Origin: Gnomoniopsis sp. IMI 355080
Taxonomy: Eukaryota; Ascomycota; Sordariomycetes; Diaporthales; Gnomoniaceae
Assembly: GCA_027946555.1 (NCBI GenBank)
Contig: JAPEVC010000077.1
Coordinates: 62,001-126,000, forward strand
DNA length: 64,000 nt
Direction of reading: 5' to 3'
In this document: in pieces, positions 42,601-55,200 of the stretch
Position numbering within the stretch: position 1 is the first letter of the stretch
Layout: each line of letters begins with the position of its first letter
The notes under the pieces: generated by a model
What the model was told of the DNA's origin: nothing
The model's input: the letters and a program-made list of their open reading frames with translations, nothing else
Database searches by the model: none
Made by a program: the position numbers and the translations under genes

Positions 42601-44457
42601 CTCCCACATGCGAACTTTGGACAGCGATCGACGATCGATCCCAAAGGTTGGGGCATGGGAGAGACTGACATATGAGAGTCATGAAGGTCCACGGGATACA
42701 GGCCTGCCTTGCTTTTCGTTCAACAATTCCTTACCTTTATTTTGCCGAGGTTGGGAATGGCGGGGGCTCAAGGAAGGTGAAGAACTCGCCAGAGTGCTCA
42801 GGTCAGTCAGTACTCTACCTTTGCGGTCCGAGCACGAGTGTGTTCTAAAGCCTCGTCCGCATCAGGTGGGACTAATGAGGACGTGAATCAGTCAGTGCAC
42901 AGAAGAATTCAGTACAGTCTGCGGCCCTCCCAGCTGCAATAGACCACCAGTTTGTCTAACATGGTGGGAGTCATTTCTTGACTATGTGTACAGGCGAAAG
43001 ATGCCGACTCGTTCTTCAAGCTATGGCCTCGCCGAGGCTGTCACTGAAATGCCGAGTGGACGATGTAAGCTCTTACACAGCCGAGGACGTTCTACTTCAA
43101 GTATGGCATCTCGCGGTGTCGACCAGTACAGTCGGAGCAGTCCCCACCACAATCAATGAGGGGTGTCATGCGAGCGATTGCCCTCGTACTCAGGGCACGG
43201 GCACATGCGACTGACTACAAGCTCGTTGCGATGCCCAGCCCACACAGACAACTAGGCACATTCGTGGGGGTTTCTCTGTACAGAAGCGGAGCCGCGCGGT
43301 GTCAAGTCGAAGCATGTGGACATGGCAGTGGTTGCTATGTCGGCTCTTATCAATGTGGAAGACGTCTTGGACGGGTGAATCCTCCAACAAACGAAAGACG
43401 GTCGCGATGGCAGCATTTTCGCGGATGTCTGTCCTTGTTGAAGTTGCATTATTTTTCGTCTCATGCGACCCTTTATCGGCTTTCTCGACTCGAGCCTCCT
43501 CGAGCTTCCTTCTGTTTCAGGCGGCTGCTTTTGTGCTTTCAGTGGCCCGATTGGGCTAGGTGACGTATCAATAGGACTTTTCTGAGCCTGACACCGCTCC
43601 GCTCGGTCTGTTTTTATTATTATTACGACCCAGCATGTTAATTATCGTTCGAGGTGTCTTTGACTTGGCGCCGACTAAAACTGTGCTTATCTATAATTCA
43701 AATACGCGACGGATGATTGTCCACATACTTTCCCCACGATATGTTTTGAAACTCCGCGCCAGTTGCGTGAGTGGAAGAGACTCAACAACAGGGCTTCAGA
43801 GAGGGCCAGTCTCCTACCACGAGTTCACTGCACGTCCACCTGTTTCAGTAGAAGCGGGAGAATCATCAACCGGCGGCCTACGGCGAAGCTTTTGGTCGAG
43901 TCACGCTTCCCTTGTGCCAACTCGCTGGAATGCGTCTGGTATCAGCTCACCCATTCCTCGCCTTCAACTCTCTTTCGAGTCATTGGGGAATTGTCATGCT
44001 GGTATGCAGGTACGCCAAGCAGACCGCGACGTTGCTCGCTAGGGTATGATCGCGATGTATTCCCGGAAGCTTATTTCAAACAGACAAATCAACGCCCCGA
44101 TAGCCCTTCCGCTGAAACTTAACGCATGCGCTCTGCCTTACGCCTGATCTGTCATGGCAGCCCTTTTTTCTTCTCGGCGCCCGCCGGCCTGGTGCTCGCG
44201 GTTCCGCTTGCCCGCTCCTCCCGGGGGCGAAACCTGCCATTATCTGGCTCTCGAGCTGGAAATTTTCTTCCGCTTTCAATGTTTAATTACAAGTCATTCT
44301 GTTTGAGTCTTTCTTGAACTCACAAGGTGGCAATTGCCTTGCAGGACGGCTATCTTAAGGTTCACGCTCGAGATGCAGATATGATATATATCTACCGTAT
44401 CAAGTCAGCAACCACACACTGCATAATCGAGTGAACGGCCCCTGCCGCTCAACGACA

Positions 44458-46067
44458 ATGCTGACCCCCCTTGAGACCATAGTGAGCTTATTTTCAGAGA
44501 TGCTTCTACAGTGTGACGGAGCTTTCCGGTGCTGACACAGTGGAACAAAGACATTAGAATGGTCTTTCTCGGCCATCGCCCTCGCCTCTGTTGTGGCACG
44601 ACTGTTGGTGCGCCTCACTCTGCGCCAGCACCAGTATTATGGACCAACAACTATCTGGATAACCGATCTACTGCTTGTCGCGGGGTTGGGCTGTGCGATC
44701 GGGTCATCAGCATGCGATACACTCGTTTACAAGCTGGGCGCGCTCCAGAACTTTGACGACTCGAACGTCTATCTAGGGAAGGTACGTTCTCAATGGCTCT
44801 TCGTTGCGGGTGAGGTTGGCTGGAGTTTTGCGTCTTGGTGGCCGGCTGACAGGTATGTGGGCGGTGCATAGATTCGCTTCGCGGAAAAGTTTCTGTTCGA
44901 CACTGGACTTTACCTACCGAAGCTTAGTCTGGCCTTGTCATACCACATGATGGTACCGAAGACGAGTCACAGGTTGAGGTTCTTCTTGGGATGCATTACG
45001 ACTTACCTTGTTATGGCTTGTATGGCTGCGACCTTTGCTACGATGTTCTGGTGTGGAATACATCCTTCTATAAACTGGCGAGTTGCCCTGCAATCTCTTT
45101 GTGCGTGATACAGTGCCCGTCAGCTAACAGCTGGTCTCTAGGCGACATCCACAAACATGCTCGTCGTTCACCAGTGCGCATCTGCAGAAGGTAACGTGGA
45201 CGCTCAATATACTTGGCGAGTTGCTATGTGAGTCTTGCATGAGTCCATTATGCTGATAGGCCGAAGAAGTTGACAACCATTTTGCGCAGTGTTTGTCTTC
45301 CCTTTCTCTATCCTGAAGAGTCTGCACTCGACCGACATGCGCGACAAGCTTGGGCTTGCCTTCATATTCTCCCTCGGCCTCATCACTATTGTTGTGACGA
45401 CCGGCAGGTTTATAACAATGAGTGTTGCGGTGAATGACATATCATTGGGTGAGTCACAAACGCCTTTCCGAGCGGTATTCACGGCCATATATTGATACGC
45501 AACTCATTGCTAGCCGTTTGGACAACTGTCGAGACATCCATCTCTGTCATGGTTGTCGCTGCCATGGCGTTGGCACCCCTTCTTCGAAAAGTAGGACCTA
45601 ATATCACCGACAAAATCACAAAGCTTCGGTTTGTACCGAAGTGGAGACTCGGGGTTATCAGAGAGGAGCAGTTGCTGCCGACGGGACGCAGATTGAATCA
45701 TCTGGGTGGCAAGTTTTCTGATGGGGACGACACCGATGAATTACCGATGCCAAAGCCTACGGCAATGTGGTCTATGTGGCCGGTCGATCTCGATGTCAAC
45801 AGCATGTCCGTCACAACAATGACCGAAACAAATACGATTGCGACGCAGAAATTGGTATCCTCTTCACGGAAATCTATGACCACTGGCAAGTCATCGTCGA
45901 GTCGGTCAATATGGGAGAGGAGTCGTCTGGTGACGCAGGTGACGAAGGAACCTGTGCAGCCCGAGATGGTGTCCAGGGGGACGCAGACGCTTGGGAGGGT
46001 CGTGGTGGAGTTGGATCCTGAAGGGCTGCCATTTGGATCGAGGCTTGTGGACGATAGTCCTCCATAA
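44458..46067 (+). CDS. Fungal rhodopsin-like integral membrane protein (one uncertain splice)
   Basis: Six exons are proposed: 44458-44481, 44551-44781, 44872-45104, 45142-45227, 45290-45448 and 45514-46067 (428 residues). The order of segments fits the Fung_rhodopsin family. MLTPLETI and TLEWSFSAIALASVVARLLVRL make the first helix; later come FLFDTGLYLPKLSLALSYHMM, AATFATMFWCGIHPSINW, CSSFTSAHLQKVTWTLNILGELL, FVFPFSILKSLHS and LGLAFIFSLGLITIVVTTGRF. The final exon adds WTTVETSISVMVVAAMALAPLL and a 150-residue Ser/Thr-rich cytosolic tail. The exon 3 to 4 junction is awkward. The best donor (GTGCGT at 45101) puts exon 4 out of frame, and the in-frame alternative (GTGATA at 45105) makes an intron of only 37 bases. 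A one-base error or a real frameshift is possible. Exon 2 uses an AAG acceptor. Function unknown. Confidence 0.72.
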
Positions 46068-48380
46068 TGATAATATTTGCGGCGACTACCTGCCTTGAAA
46101 GTGTTTCCCAGACGTTCCAATATCGCCCTATTCCGGCCCTCTTCATACTAGGTGCCTCCTCCACTCCTTCGGCCTATGGACTCTCGGACACAAGCACCTC
46201 AAAAGCGTGATACGAGTATGGAAATGTTTCTTCAAGACGCCTCGCAATGACAAGCCCTTGGGATATTATTTCCGCCCATCACCAAAGCCACGCCAGACAG
46301 GCTTGAGCTCTGCAGCACCTGCATGTCATCAAATTCGCCTGGTTGTCCACCAAGTCTTGCGAGTTCGGCTTGACATTTCACATTAAGAATTCGAGACCTG
46401 GCTGCGCAAGAGGTACGAGCTGCCACTCGACACACACCAGATACCAAAGCCTGATGGTAGAACATCCTATTGCTGGCGAGTGGTAGCGAATGAAGTGCTC
46501 CAATTTCCCTCGTCTTCAAAAAGAACAAGGTAAGCTTCTGAATGACACTGCAATGAGGCTTTCTGAGATAGCCGCGGGACTCTTCAATATCCATATGCGA
46601 CTGGGCGGATTCAGAGCCCACGCAAAGACCAGGCCCACAGAGACGAAGTGCGAGGGAACAAGTCCGACACGTTCGCACCAACCATCCCAAGCGCCAACCA
46701 ATGCTGCTACCATCAACCTCTCCCACCCATTTCCCAATGTACCCCGTAGCATTTTAAGACAAAGCGCAATAGGTGTAACTCAAAGCTTCAGAGCTTGGCG
46801 AGGGCAAAGTCATGACAAGCCGTGCGGAAGAAACCATCTGAGGGGGATAAATAAAGCTCCAGCAAGGTTTCAACTGGTGCATCAATTGGGAAACTTTCTC
46901 ATATGAAGAAGGTTTGAGGTTGCGACACCCTAAAGACAATCACCGTAACCACAAAATAAATAAAAATATCGAAACAGATGTAGACAAACAGCACTCTCTC
47001 AAACATCGTGGTCCACTTCATCCCATGTCTACTCAGCCAACATGCCCACTTCTTGACTTTTCTCAATTTTTCTTGTTTTTCTCTTCTTGGTTCGGTTCTT
47101 GCCGAGTCATCACAGCCTATTCCCAGCACCACTCACAAGGCAGGTTCACAATTCCATTCTAGGTAAGGCGGCTTTTGTCCGTATAAGTTACCGTCTTGGG
47201 CGATTTGGCCCTTTTCCTTCTTAGATCTGCATATCCTCCCCACTGGATGCGGAATCCTCGCCGCTATCTTGTCAGCTTTCCCTTTCCTTCTGCCCAGAAA
47301 AGAACCGGAAAATACACTATATCAATCCGAAAAGAGGCGCTTGGCCCGCTTCACAGCAAACCCAAGGTTGCGCCATCTGCCACCTTCGTCTACATAATCA
47401 GGTAGATGACTCACAGGCTTTCATCTTTGCTGTTTTTTCAAATCTGATGCATTATGAGTGAATCGCCAAAACGGCGTGTGTCAGCTTCTATGAAGAACGA
47501 TCCTATCATACAGTGAGCTCATCAGCGAGCTTTCTCCTTTTCCCTCCTCCATTCCCCATTGCGAGCACGGAAATAAAAGCTTTCATGTTCAGATGCCACC
47601 TGTCCAACGCCAAATACTGACAGAGGCCACCAAGCCTGACTGCCTCCAGTAGACGGAGAGACGGACGCGACAGGAAGACGACGACCAGGCTGTGTCCCAA
47701 GCCGCTTCCGTCCTAGTGAGCATCACTCTACCCTTCATCAACGTTTCTTTTTCAAATCCTGCCATCCTGGTTGCTTGAGGTGTCAAGCCGAACGATGCTC
47801 TCGAACTCCTAGAAGAAATGAAGCCAAGGCCTGCCACGCCAATACCTCTGTCTCTTGCTGATGCAAACAACGTGCCAAAAGCTCGCGCTGCAACTTTCTT
47901 TCCCTCGACAATGGACCGCAACTGCTTCCTTGACCAGACCGAAATGCCTCCAACCCGTCATGCCAATGTGTATCGTGCAGGTCAGCGCGAGCGCGACACT
48001 GCGCCGGCATACGACGCGCAATCAAATTAAAACGCGGAGTCCGCGAAACAAAAAAAAAAGAGGGTAGTGGAAAGAGCAAGGCCATGTGGAAAAGGAGAAC
48101 AATGCAGATGGCCTTGTCAGAAACATGGGCGTCAATGCCAAACAAATGCCAGACCGCATGGGCTGTCGCCAATTAAATGCCTGATCAATATGGGATCCGC
48201 GCCCTTCTTGAGAGTGCAGATAATCACGGTCGAGAGAGAGAGGACGACAAGGGTCGTGGAAGGGAAAATTGCCAAGTCATGGTGACCTCAGAAAGACCAA
48301 ACACCGGTTTCAGGAGGTGGTGGAGCGGTAGGTATTGCAGACCGCAGTGAAGGCTGTTGCTCCACGCTCGATCAATCACC
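46068..48380. other. Gene-free spacer, 2.3 kb
   Basis: Convergent 3' regions of the rhodopsin-like gene and the MADS-box gene. Open frames (for example around 46232-46906 and 47589-48172) overlap on both strands and carry no motif. No structural RNA seen. Confidence 0.4.
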
Positions 48381-49222
48381 TTATGATTGGTGTTGGGCGT
48401 GCTGTGGCATACCGGAAGGCGGCATGTACTGTCCGCCCCGCTGCACGTAGCTTGAATATGCAAGCGCTGACGACGGGTCGATAGGTCCGACGTTGGGCAT
48501 GTAACTGGGTGGCATGTGAGGGTTCTGCGGCATTCCTCGACCTTGTTGCTGTTGCATGTGGCTGCCCGATGGCTCCTCCGGCGAGTCAACCTGGTTGGAG
48601 TCGTCGACACCGTTGTCGTTGCCCTGGTTGGGCTCGGGCGCGTTGAGGCAGGCCTGGAGCAGTCTCAGATTAGCATTGCGCCAATGTCGAGAAACCTGTA
48701 CGACGCTGTGCAGCACATACCTGAATGAGGTTCTTGCCCTCGGCCTTCGTAACGAGCGGCTGGAGCTTCGGTGTAGTAAATGTATAGACCAGACCCGTCT
48801 CTGAGACCACCAGCAGTAGCACTTGTGTACCAGTCAGGACCGACAATTCGTAGGCCTGGTTTGCAAATCTTTGTTAGCATGGCAATTCAAAGCTTGACAA
48901 CCCGTACACTGTTGCAGGCGCGTCGTCTGTGAGGAAATCCAATCGCATCGCGTATTGTTTCGTCGGGGCATTGGCCTACCTTCTTCATGATGCCTGCCTT
49001 GCGTTTCGAGAAGGTGATGTGGCGACGCGACTTGTCAGCGATAAATTTTATCTCGATCTTGCGTCGCTCTCGGCCTCCCTTCTCGTCGTCGTCATCATCG
49101 CTGCCGGCGGAGGGGCGTGCGCGTTTGACGCCACGAGAGGTATCGCCAGGCGTGCCATTCCCGGCGTGATCATCAAGCTCGGTGGGGGAGGTCTGATCGT
49201 GTTGATCGGTGATGTCGGCCAT
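48381..49222 (-). CDS. mcm1: MADS-box transcription factor, Mcm1/SRF type
   Basis: Three exons, 49222-48980, 48855-48721 and 48653-48381, give 216 residues; introns are phase 0. The SRF-type MADS domain starts RRKIEIKFIADKSRRHITFSKRKAGIMKK (about 53-81) and continues after the first intron as AYELSVLTGTQVLLLVVSETGLVYTFTTPKLQPLV, nearly identical to yeast Mcm1. It binds CC(A/T)6GG boxes as a dimer and, with partner factors, controls mating, cell-cycle and developmental genes. An acidic Asp run (SDDDDDEK) precedes the domain, as in Mcm1 homologues. The C-terminal 90 residues are Gln/Pro/Met-rich (MQQQQGRGMPQNPHMPP) and probably activate transcription. Length is typical of Pezizomycotina Mcm1. 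Nearly 8 kb upstream is free of genes. Confidence 0.95.
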
Positions 49223-52200
49223 TTTGTCTTGAATGGTATCACCAAAAGCTTAAAAAGGTAAGTTGGTGGAGATACTCTTTTGAGTGTGGTGCCGATGACC
49301 TATGCTGAATCTGGCGTCGAGCGGAGGAGTCTGTGGTAGGTGATTGTCGCAGAAACCTGGTTGGGCGCTGCGCTGAATCGAGTCTGGTGTGCCCCCAAGA
49401 AAGGGAAGCGAGGGAACGATTTTTATTTGCTTTGTCTGACAACGGAATCGTTCACGTATTCATTGGCGCGAGTCAGCACGCCAGCAACGGTAGTGTAGGC
49501 GCGAGAGATGCAGAGTACCAATGTGGCGGAATTGGCGGACTCGACTGTCAAGAATTTGGCGGTCCGGGAGGATGAAAAAGGTGTCGCCTCAAGAGGAATG
49601 AGTCGAAATACGTATTTGGGTTTGCGATTCCCTGTAGAGCAAACAGGAGATATGTCAGTCCAGGAACCTCGACTGATCAGGCTTGGGGAACTGCGGAGTG
49701 GTTGAAAAGAGGATAGTGAGGTAGCACACGGACACAGGGCCAAGGCTACAGGAGTTAAAAAAACGGAGGGGCGGGGGTGGCAGTCTTGTTCGATTTGGAC
49801 GGCCGAGGGGTCTGAGGGTGTGGCGGTAGTGTGGAATGGTAGAATGGGATGGATCATGGATACGTGACCGGGGGTTGACTGAAGCCGAAAGGTGGGAAGG
49901 TGGAAAACATGGGGGGAAGGACAACGGACAAGCATCTTTTGCAGCAATAGCGGCCCCAATCTGCAGCTAAACCGTCCCCAATACCACCTGTTCTACAGTG
50001 CGGCGCCTGTTGGAAGACAAGGGCAAGGGATTGTGAAAGTGACCCGAGAGACGACGGTCGCGAGCCGAATCGCACTAGTGATGGGCCGGACGTCGGGCTT
50101 GGAAGGGTGGGAGGAAGTTTTTCAGAAGGGGTGCTGGGGCTTTGGTTGCACCGGTGCGACAGCCGCAACGTTCGCAACGTACTGGAATGTTTCTGGGAGT
50201 TGAGATGGTTGTTTCTTACCTCTGGATCCAGGATCTTCCGTAGCCCTGACACAAAACTCTCCGTGCACGTTCTTGGGCGTACCAGAGATCCCACGGGCTG
50301 GCTGTCAGTCTGGTGTCAGTGTGTCACTATGCTCCTTGTGACCCAATCAGCTGCAGCTTGTGCAATGGCTTTAGATCCCGACAGCTGCGTGGAGACGGCC
50401 CTGATCAATGTTGCTATCTGCATCACCATAGTGTTAGCGCAAACCGTAGCGAAGCCCACGCAGGAGAGGATTGTTTGATAATCAAAACGGATGATATCGA
50501 GAAACAGCACAAAACATAGCAAATAGGATGGCAGCATTCCAACTGCGTGGAGATCACGGGTATGAGAAATGACCGGGAAGCGCCCAGTGCGAGTAGAGTC
50601 CCCTGCAATCTGCAGGTGAGTGCCCATCCTGCGGACGGGGACCAGCGCCGGTGGACAAACGCTGTGGGGACCGCACGTCGCGATGGAGAACCATGCTAGG
50701 TATATGGTTTGTCTTTTCAGCTTTCACCCGTAGCCCGAGATGAGTTTGAACCAGGGTGTATTTGCGCGACGCAGCATCTTGGTCATTACAAGTGCCTAAC
50801 GCAGCGGTTACTGACAGTGCAGCACACCATTACAAAGCCGCACCAGGGCATAATGACACGTGCCTGTTGCTGCAGGGTCGGCGGGAGCGATGGAGCTTTG
50901 CTGCGCAAGGCTCTCACTACGCTCATCAAGGGAGAGGGGGAATGAGGCGGCACAGTGCAGACTGAATGCTTCTCCCACAATGCACTTGTCCCGTGCAGCG
51001 AGGGAGAGTCGAAGGGGGTCTCCACACGGATGACATGGGCTAGAACCACTGGGATGGCTATCTCTCCAATGAACCAGGTGCGGCATGCGCTGCTCTCGCC
51101 TTCACGTAGCTGCCGGTGAATTATGAGCCGAGACTATTGAAATTCGCCGTTGATCATCCGCCATCTGGAGAACTGCCAATGGAATGGCAGGCAAGTTGAC
51201 AAGCACAGCAATCAAATGCTGATTGCCTCAACGGGATGGCTTATGAAGTTATCTCATCGTGCCGAGCTTGCCCCTTTCATACAAGCGACGTAGGCGACTT
51301 GCTTGTCAGGTTGTGGAGACATTGACGGAAGTCGCAGACTCGCAGTGCTGGGGAAGGCCTGCATCAATCTTGATCTGATCCGCAACGGGAGCGACACAGG
51401 ATTGGCCACCACGTTCGGGGTGTTCCTTCGTCCGTTTTCAGCAAATCTGATGAGTCTCCATCCCTTCGGAGTGGTCTTCCATGCAGCAAGTAATTGGGTA
51501 CTGTCTGTCCCGGCAAAACCTTGTGAACAGTCTCAGGTTTGATCTTTCTGACAGGCTTTGGCAGGTGATGACACTGTGCCGCCCAGTTTTCAATTTTCTT
51601 TTTCAGATGTGCATATTGACCATTGTAGACGTGGGCGCAGGCTCGGACGCCTGGACGTAGCCGGCAAAGCCTGGGCGGCCGTCAGGTTGTGGACCGTGCC
51701 GGAGGATGAGGACTGGGGGATATAGGCGTGGGCTGGCGATCCAGTGCGACACTGCCAAACAGGGGTTGACAAGCAGCGGGGTCCCTCGTTCATGGCCCGT
51801 TTGATTTGGAGGCGTGACCCGTCAGGGGCCAGGAGTGGTGGCATGGTGGCATGGTGGCGGGCCAGGCGGGTCACTTTTAGCACCATACGGCAGCCTCGTG
51901 GCAAAGATCCAAGAGACCCGTTTCCAGCGATCTAAAAATTTGGCTGGCTTGTTGTTCATGACGTGCGAGCCTGCGCTTCCTTAGCGAGCATTGGCCGAGC
52001 ATGCTCCTCTGCACGACACTGGGGGAGGTATGTACAAGGAGCTGAGGCTCGGGAGACGATGTCACTGTGACTCTGGGGAGAAGGCGTAAAACGACGAATA
52101 ACCGAATTGTAGACGTGACAATGCAGGGGGCAATCCCTCGCACCAACACTCTCCGGAGAAATTCCAGTACTGTTGGGCTGATATGCATCGCGTCGTATGG

Positions 52201-55200
52201 TGTCGCATGGTGCTGTATCGTAATCGAGCCGAGCTGAGATCCCTTGGTGGAGGGTCACAAACCATGGGGGTTCTTTGTATGCGAAGCGCCTGGCCTGGTC
52301 TGGCGCGTTTGCTCCGACTCCAGGGTTACCGCGCGGGATATATTTGGCTGCGGGTCACGGAAATTCATGATGTGTGTGGGTAGAGTTGCATTCAAGTCAT
52401 CTGCCTGGCTTTGCCTTGAGACACTTGCCCGTTGCATAGCCCGAAGAAAAAGGGATGTCCTTGGCTGCGTAAGGGTAGAAAATGTCGAGTACTTTCTATT
52501 TGGGGGCATGACGAGGTTGAGGACAAGGGGATAGCGTGTACAGACAGAAAGTATGTTTGATGTTGGTGATGTGGGTACGTGTCACAATGGCATATCAAGA
52601 GTCTGCGGTTGACTGACCTTTCTTTTGGATCCTGCTTGAGTTAAGATCTCGCAGACGCTCCAGGTCTTTCTCGATTAAGAAGCAGAGGGTGTGGAGGATG
52701 ATTCGCAGTAAGGAGGTACGTAGTCTGGCTGGCTGGTAAGGCAGGTAGGTAGGTGTACGGCTGCAGCGTGCTTGCTTCGCGTTTTGCGTTTGCCTTGTTA
52801 GGTCTCGGCTTCGGACTAGTTCGCGGTGGGGTATGCGACCTTGTTCCTTGTCTTTACCCCAGATGTCGTGCCGTGTGGGTGGACTGTGAGAGTCGAATCG
52901 GTCAGGGGCCGTTGAGTGGTTGGTGCTTTCAGGGCTGCTCGGGATGGAAGAAGTGGAAGGGCAAACAGCAACAAAAAAAAAACAGGAACCGTTTACCTTC
53001 TTTCCTGTTTGGTGATGGTGTGAGGGTGATCTCCCAAGTGTCGCAGATAGTCGATGTACAGACGTCGGACGGAAGCAGGGCAGTCGGGACTCGGCGCCGA
53101 GATTGGCTTTTCGGAAGGATCCGTCGTCCAGGTGCGGATAAGGTGTGGATTCGTTGGAAGGGTCTGGAACGGATCGAAAGATGGGGATGAAATACGTCCT
53201 GCAGACGGCAAATGAGACTCTGCGTGTCGGTAAATCGCAACGAGACCTGGCAAAGAAAGTCTCAATACTGCATTCCAAAGGCTGGCGTGCAATCTCGATC
53301 TGGATGGCAGAATAAACAAAGTCCCGTGCCTGGCAGCCGCCTGGTCAGCTTGTTCAAAGGAGGAAGGCGCCAATGGCTGTCAGACGGACTTAAGTCACTC
53401 CTGGACTTTACGGTTCAGTGCTCCCACACAGTGAAGTGGGTCTCGGAAAAGGAACGGTGGACAAAAAGGCAAGGGCTCTTTGCAGAACTTCCTACTACGG
53501 CGGAGAAGTCAAATTTGATTGGCTGATAGGGGCTGAGTACATGAGACCTGGTCCTTGCTAGCGTATCCCATCCCTGTACCTCCCTCACCGGTCTCCTGCA
53601 CCTTCGAACGCAGGCTGGAGGACTGGGTCAAATGAGGCTTGAATAATTTGGCTGCTGGATCGTACTCCGATGAAAGGCTTCCTTGTAAAAGTTTCCAGTT
53701 CGGCCAGGGCCATAATGAGTCAAAACACGCATAGCTGAACTGTGGTCGAGTCAAGTGGAGAGATCAGACTACTACTATCGCGTCTATTGTACCTCGGTAG
53801 GTAGGCTTGCGCTCAGTGCTTGGCAGAACGCTGTCTGCAGGCGGATGACTAGGTCTTTGCTCCGGGTGCAAATTGGGGAGCAAGACCAGTGCAGTGAGAG
53901 GAACATAGCATTCGAGGCTGCTGAGGCGCAACGTTGAAAGATGTCGATCGACATGTGGGCTACGAGAAAGAGGCACATCTGGTAGCGTCATCTCTGGTTC
54001 ATTGCCTTGTCCATGTTCACATGCTGGAACCTGTTATAATTGAAGAGCTATTACCAGAGAAGCCTGGATTACTGAGGAAAAGCAGAGTTCAATTTTAAAT
54101 TTCTGCCCTCTGGTACACCGCATGCCGGATCCCGCGAACTTCCAGACCTCTCTCCAAACTGAGCCAAGGCTGGCTCTACCATTCTGGGCTATAAACGAAT
54201 ACGCAAAAGTCACAGATCTGCATACGATGCGGAATTTGTGAGGGCACATGTGCGGGAGTTGTCATCGAGTAGATTGGAACGGGAGACGTGGAAAACCTAG
54301 GCACGCATGTAGAACAGCCAGCACTTTGGAAGTCTGCCGGAATTTCCGAGAGATTTCATTTACCTTGTAACTTTAGTGACCAGTTCAGATTGTTGAGCAG
54401 GGGAAACTTTGAAGTCAAAATCATTGTGGTTCCCTGTCCGGAAGAAAAATCGTAGTATCAATTCCTGCTATAAATCCCGCACATAATGGCCAGTGCGGAA
54501 GTGTCGTTGCGACTCCAACCTTGGCTGCCTGGCTGCCTGGGCAGGTGATAGATACCTAATTTAGGGTATGGAAGCTTCCTTCTACCAGATAGTTTGGAAG
54601 CTCCAGCCGGGGCTCCGAAGCGTGGAATGGTTGTTTCTTGAAAAGGGGAATAGACGAACGGTATGCTTGATAGCCTCACTATAGTGCCTCCTTTTTTCCC
54701 CCCGGAGATCTGTTGGTAGTCGGTATCGACTTGTCACCACGGTCCGACGATCCGGTGATACGAGTTAGGCAATTTGATGAAGCCACCTGGAATAGTTAGG
54801 TATATAATTGAACGAAAAGAATCGCGCCATGCCCTTCCGCATGAAATTTTTCCATTTTACAAAGCATGAGCAAGAACACATATCCACGTTGTGTTTGAGT
54901 TATTAATAGGCATGTCATAAAAGTCCTCTTGGTGGATCAAGAATACTTCCCACATGGCCGTTTCCGACAAGCTGTCAAGAATCACGGACTGGAGAGTAAA
55001 GAGACACAGGATAATCCAACGTCATGAAGGTGTAAGTACAGTATAGATAGCCTCCATTTCGTAGCTTGATACAGATGTGATGTTTTGTTAGCCTGTCCGT
55101 TGGGTCCCGATCTGACAAACAGCTCAGCACGACGTCGGCAGCAAAGTGGAGGCTCACCTGTGCCTGTCAAGAAGATCGTCAGCCAGAAAACATCACTGGG

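Larger units (their letters stand above)
37586..44457. other. Gene-free region, 6.9 kb, with microsatellites
   Basis: No frame on either strand carries a protein motif, a plausible signal peptide or a usable exon chain. The first 1 kb is the upstream region of the flippase. Positions 38700-39260 are AT-rich with TACCTAGGTACC-like palindromes. Microsatellites lie at 39337-39386 and 39671-39689. No tRNA fold was found by eye. It could hold non-coding RNA or decayed elements I cannot recognise. Confidence 0.4.

Noticed and set aside
46490..46906. 138-codon frame downstream of the second rhodopsin-like gene
   Set aside because: No motif, weak codon bias and opposite-strand frame of similar length; treated as non-coding.
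52595..53278. 227-codon frame on the minus strand, longest in the 49-57 kb region
   Set aside because: Begins with a doubtful start, translation is Pro/Ser/Arg-rich without domain or helix pattern, and equally long frames exist on the opposite strand; no exon chain supports it.
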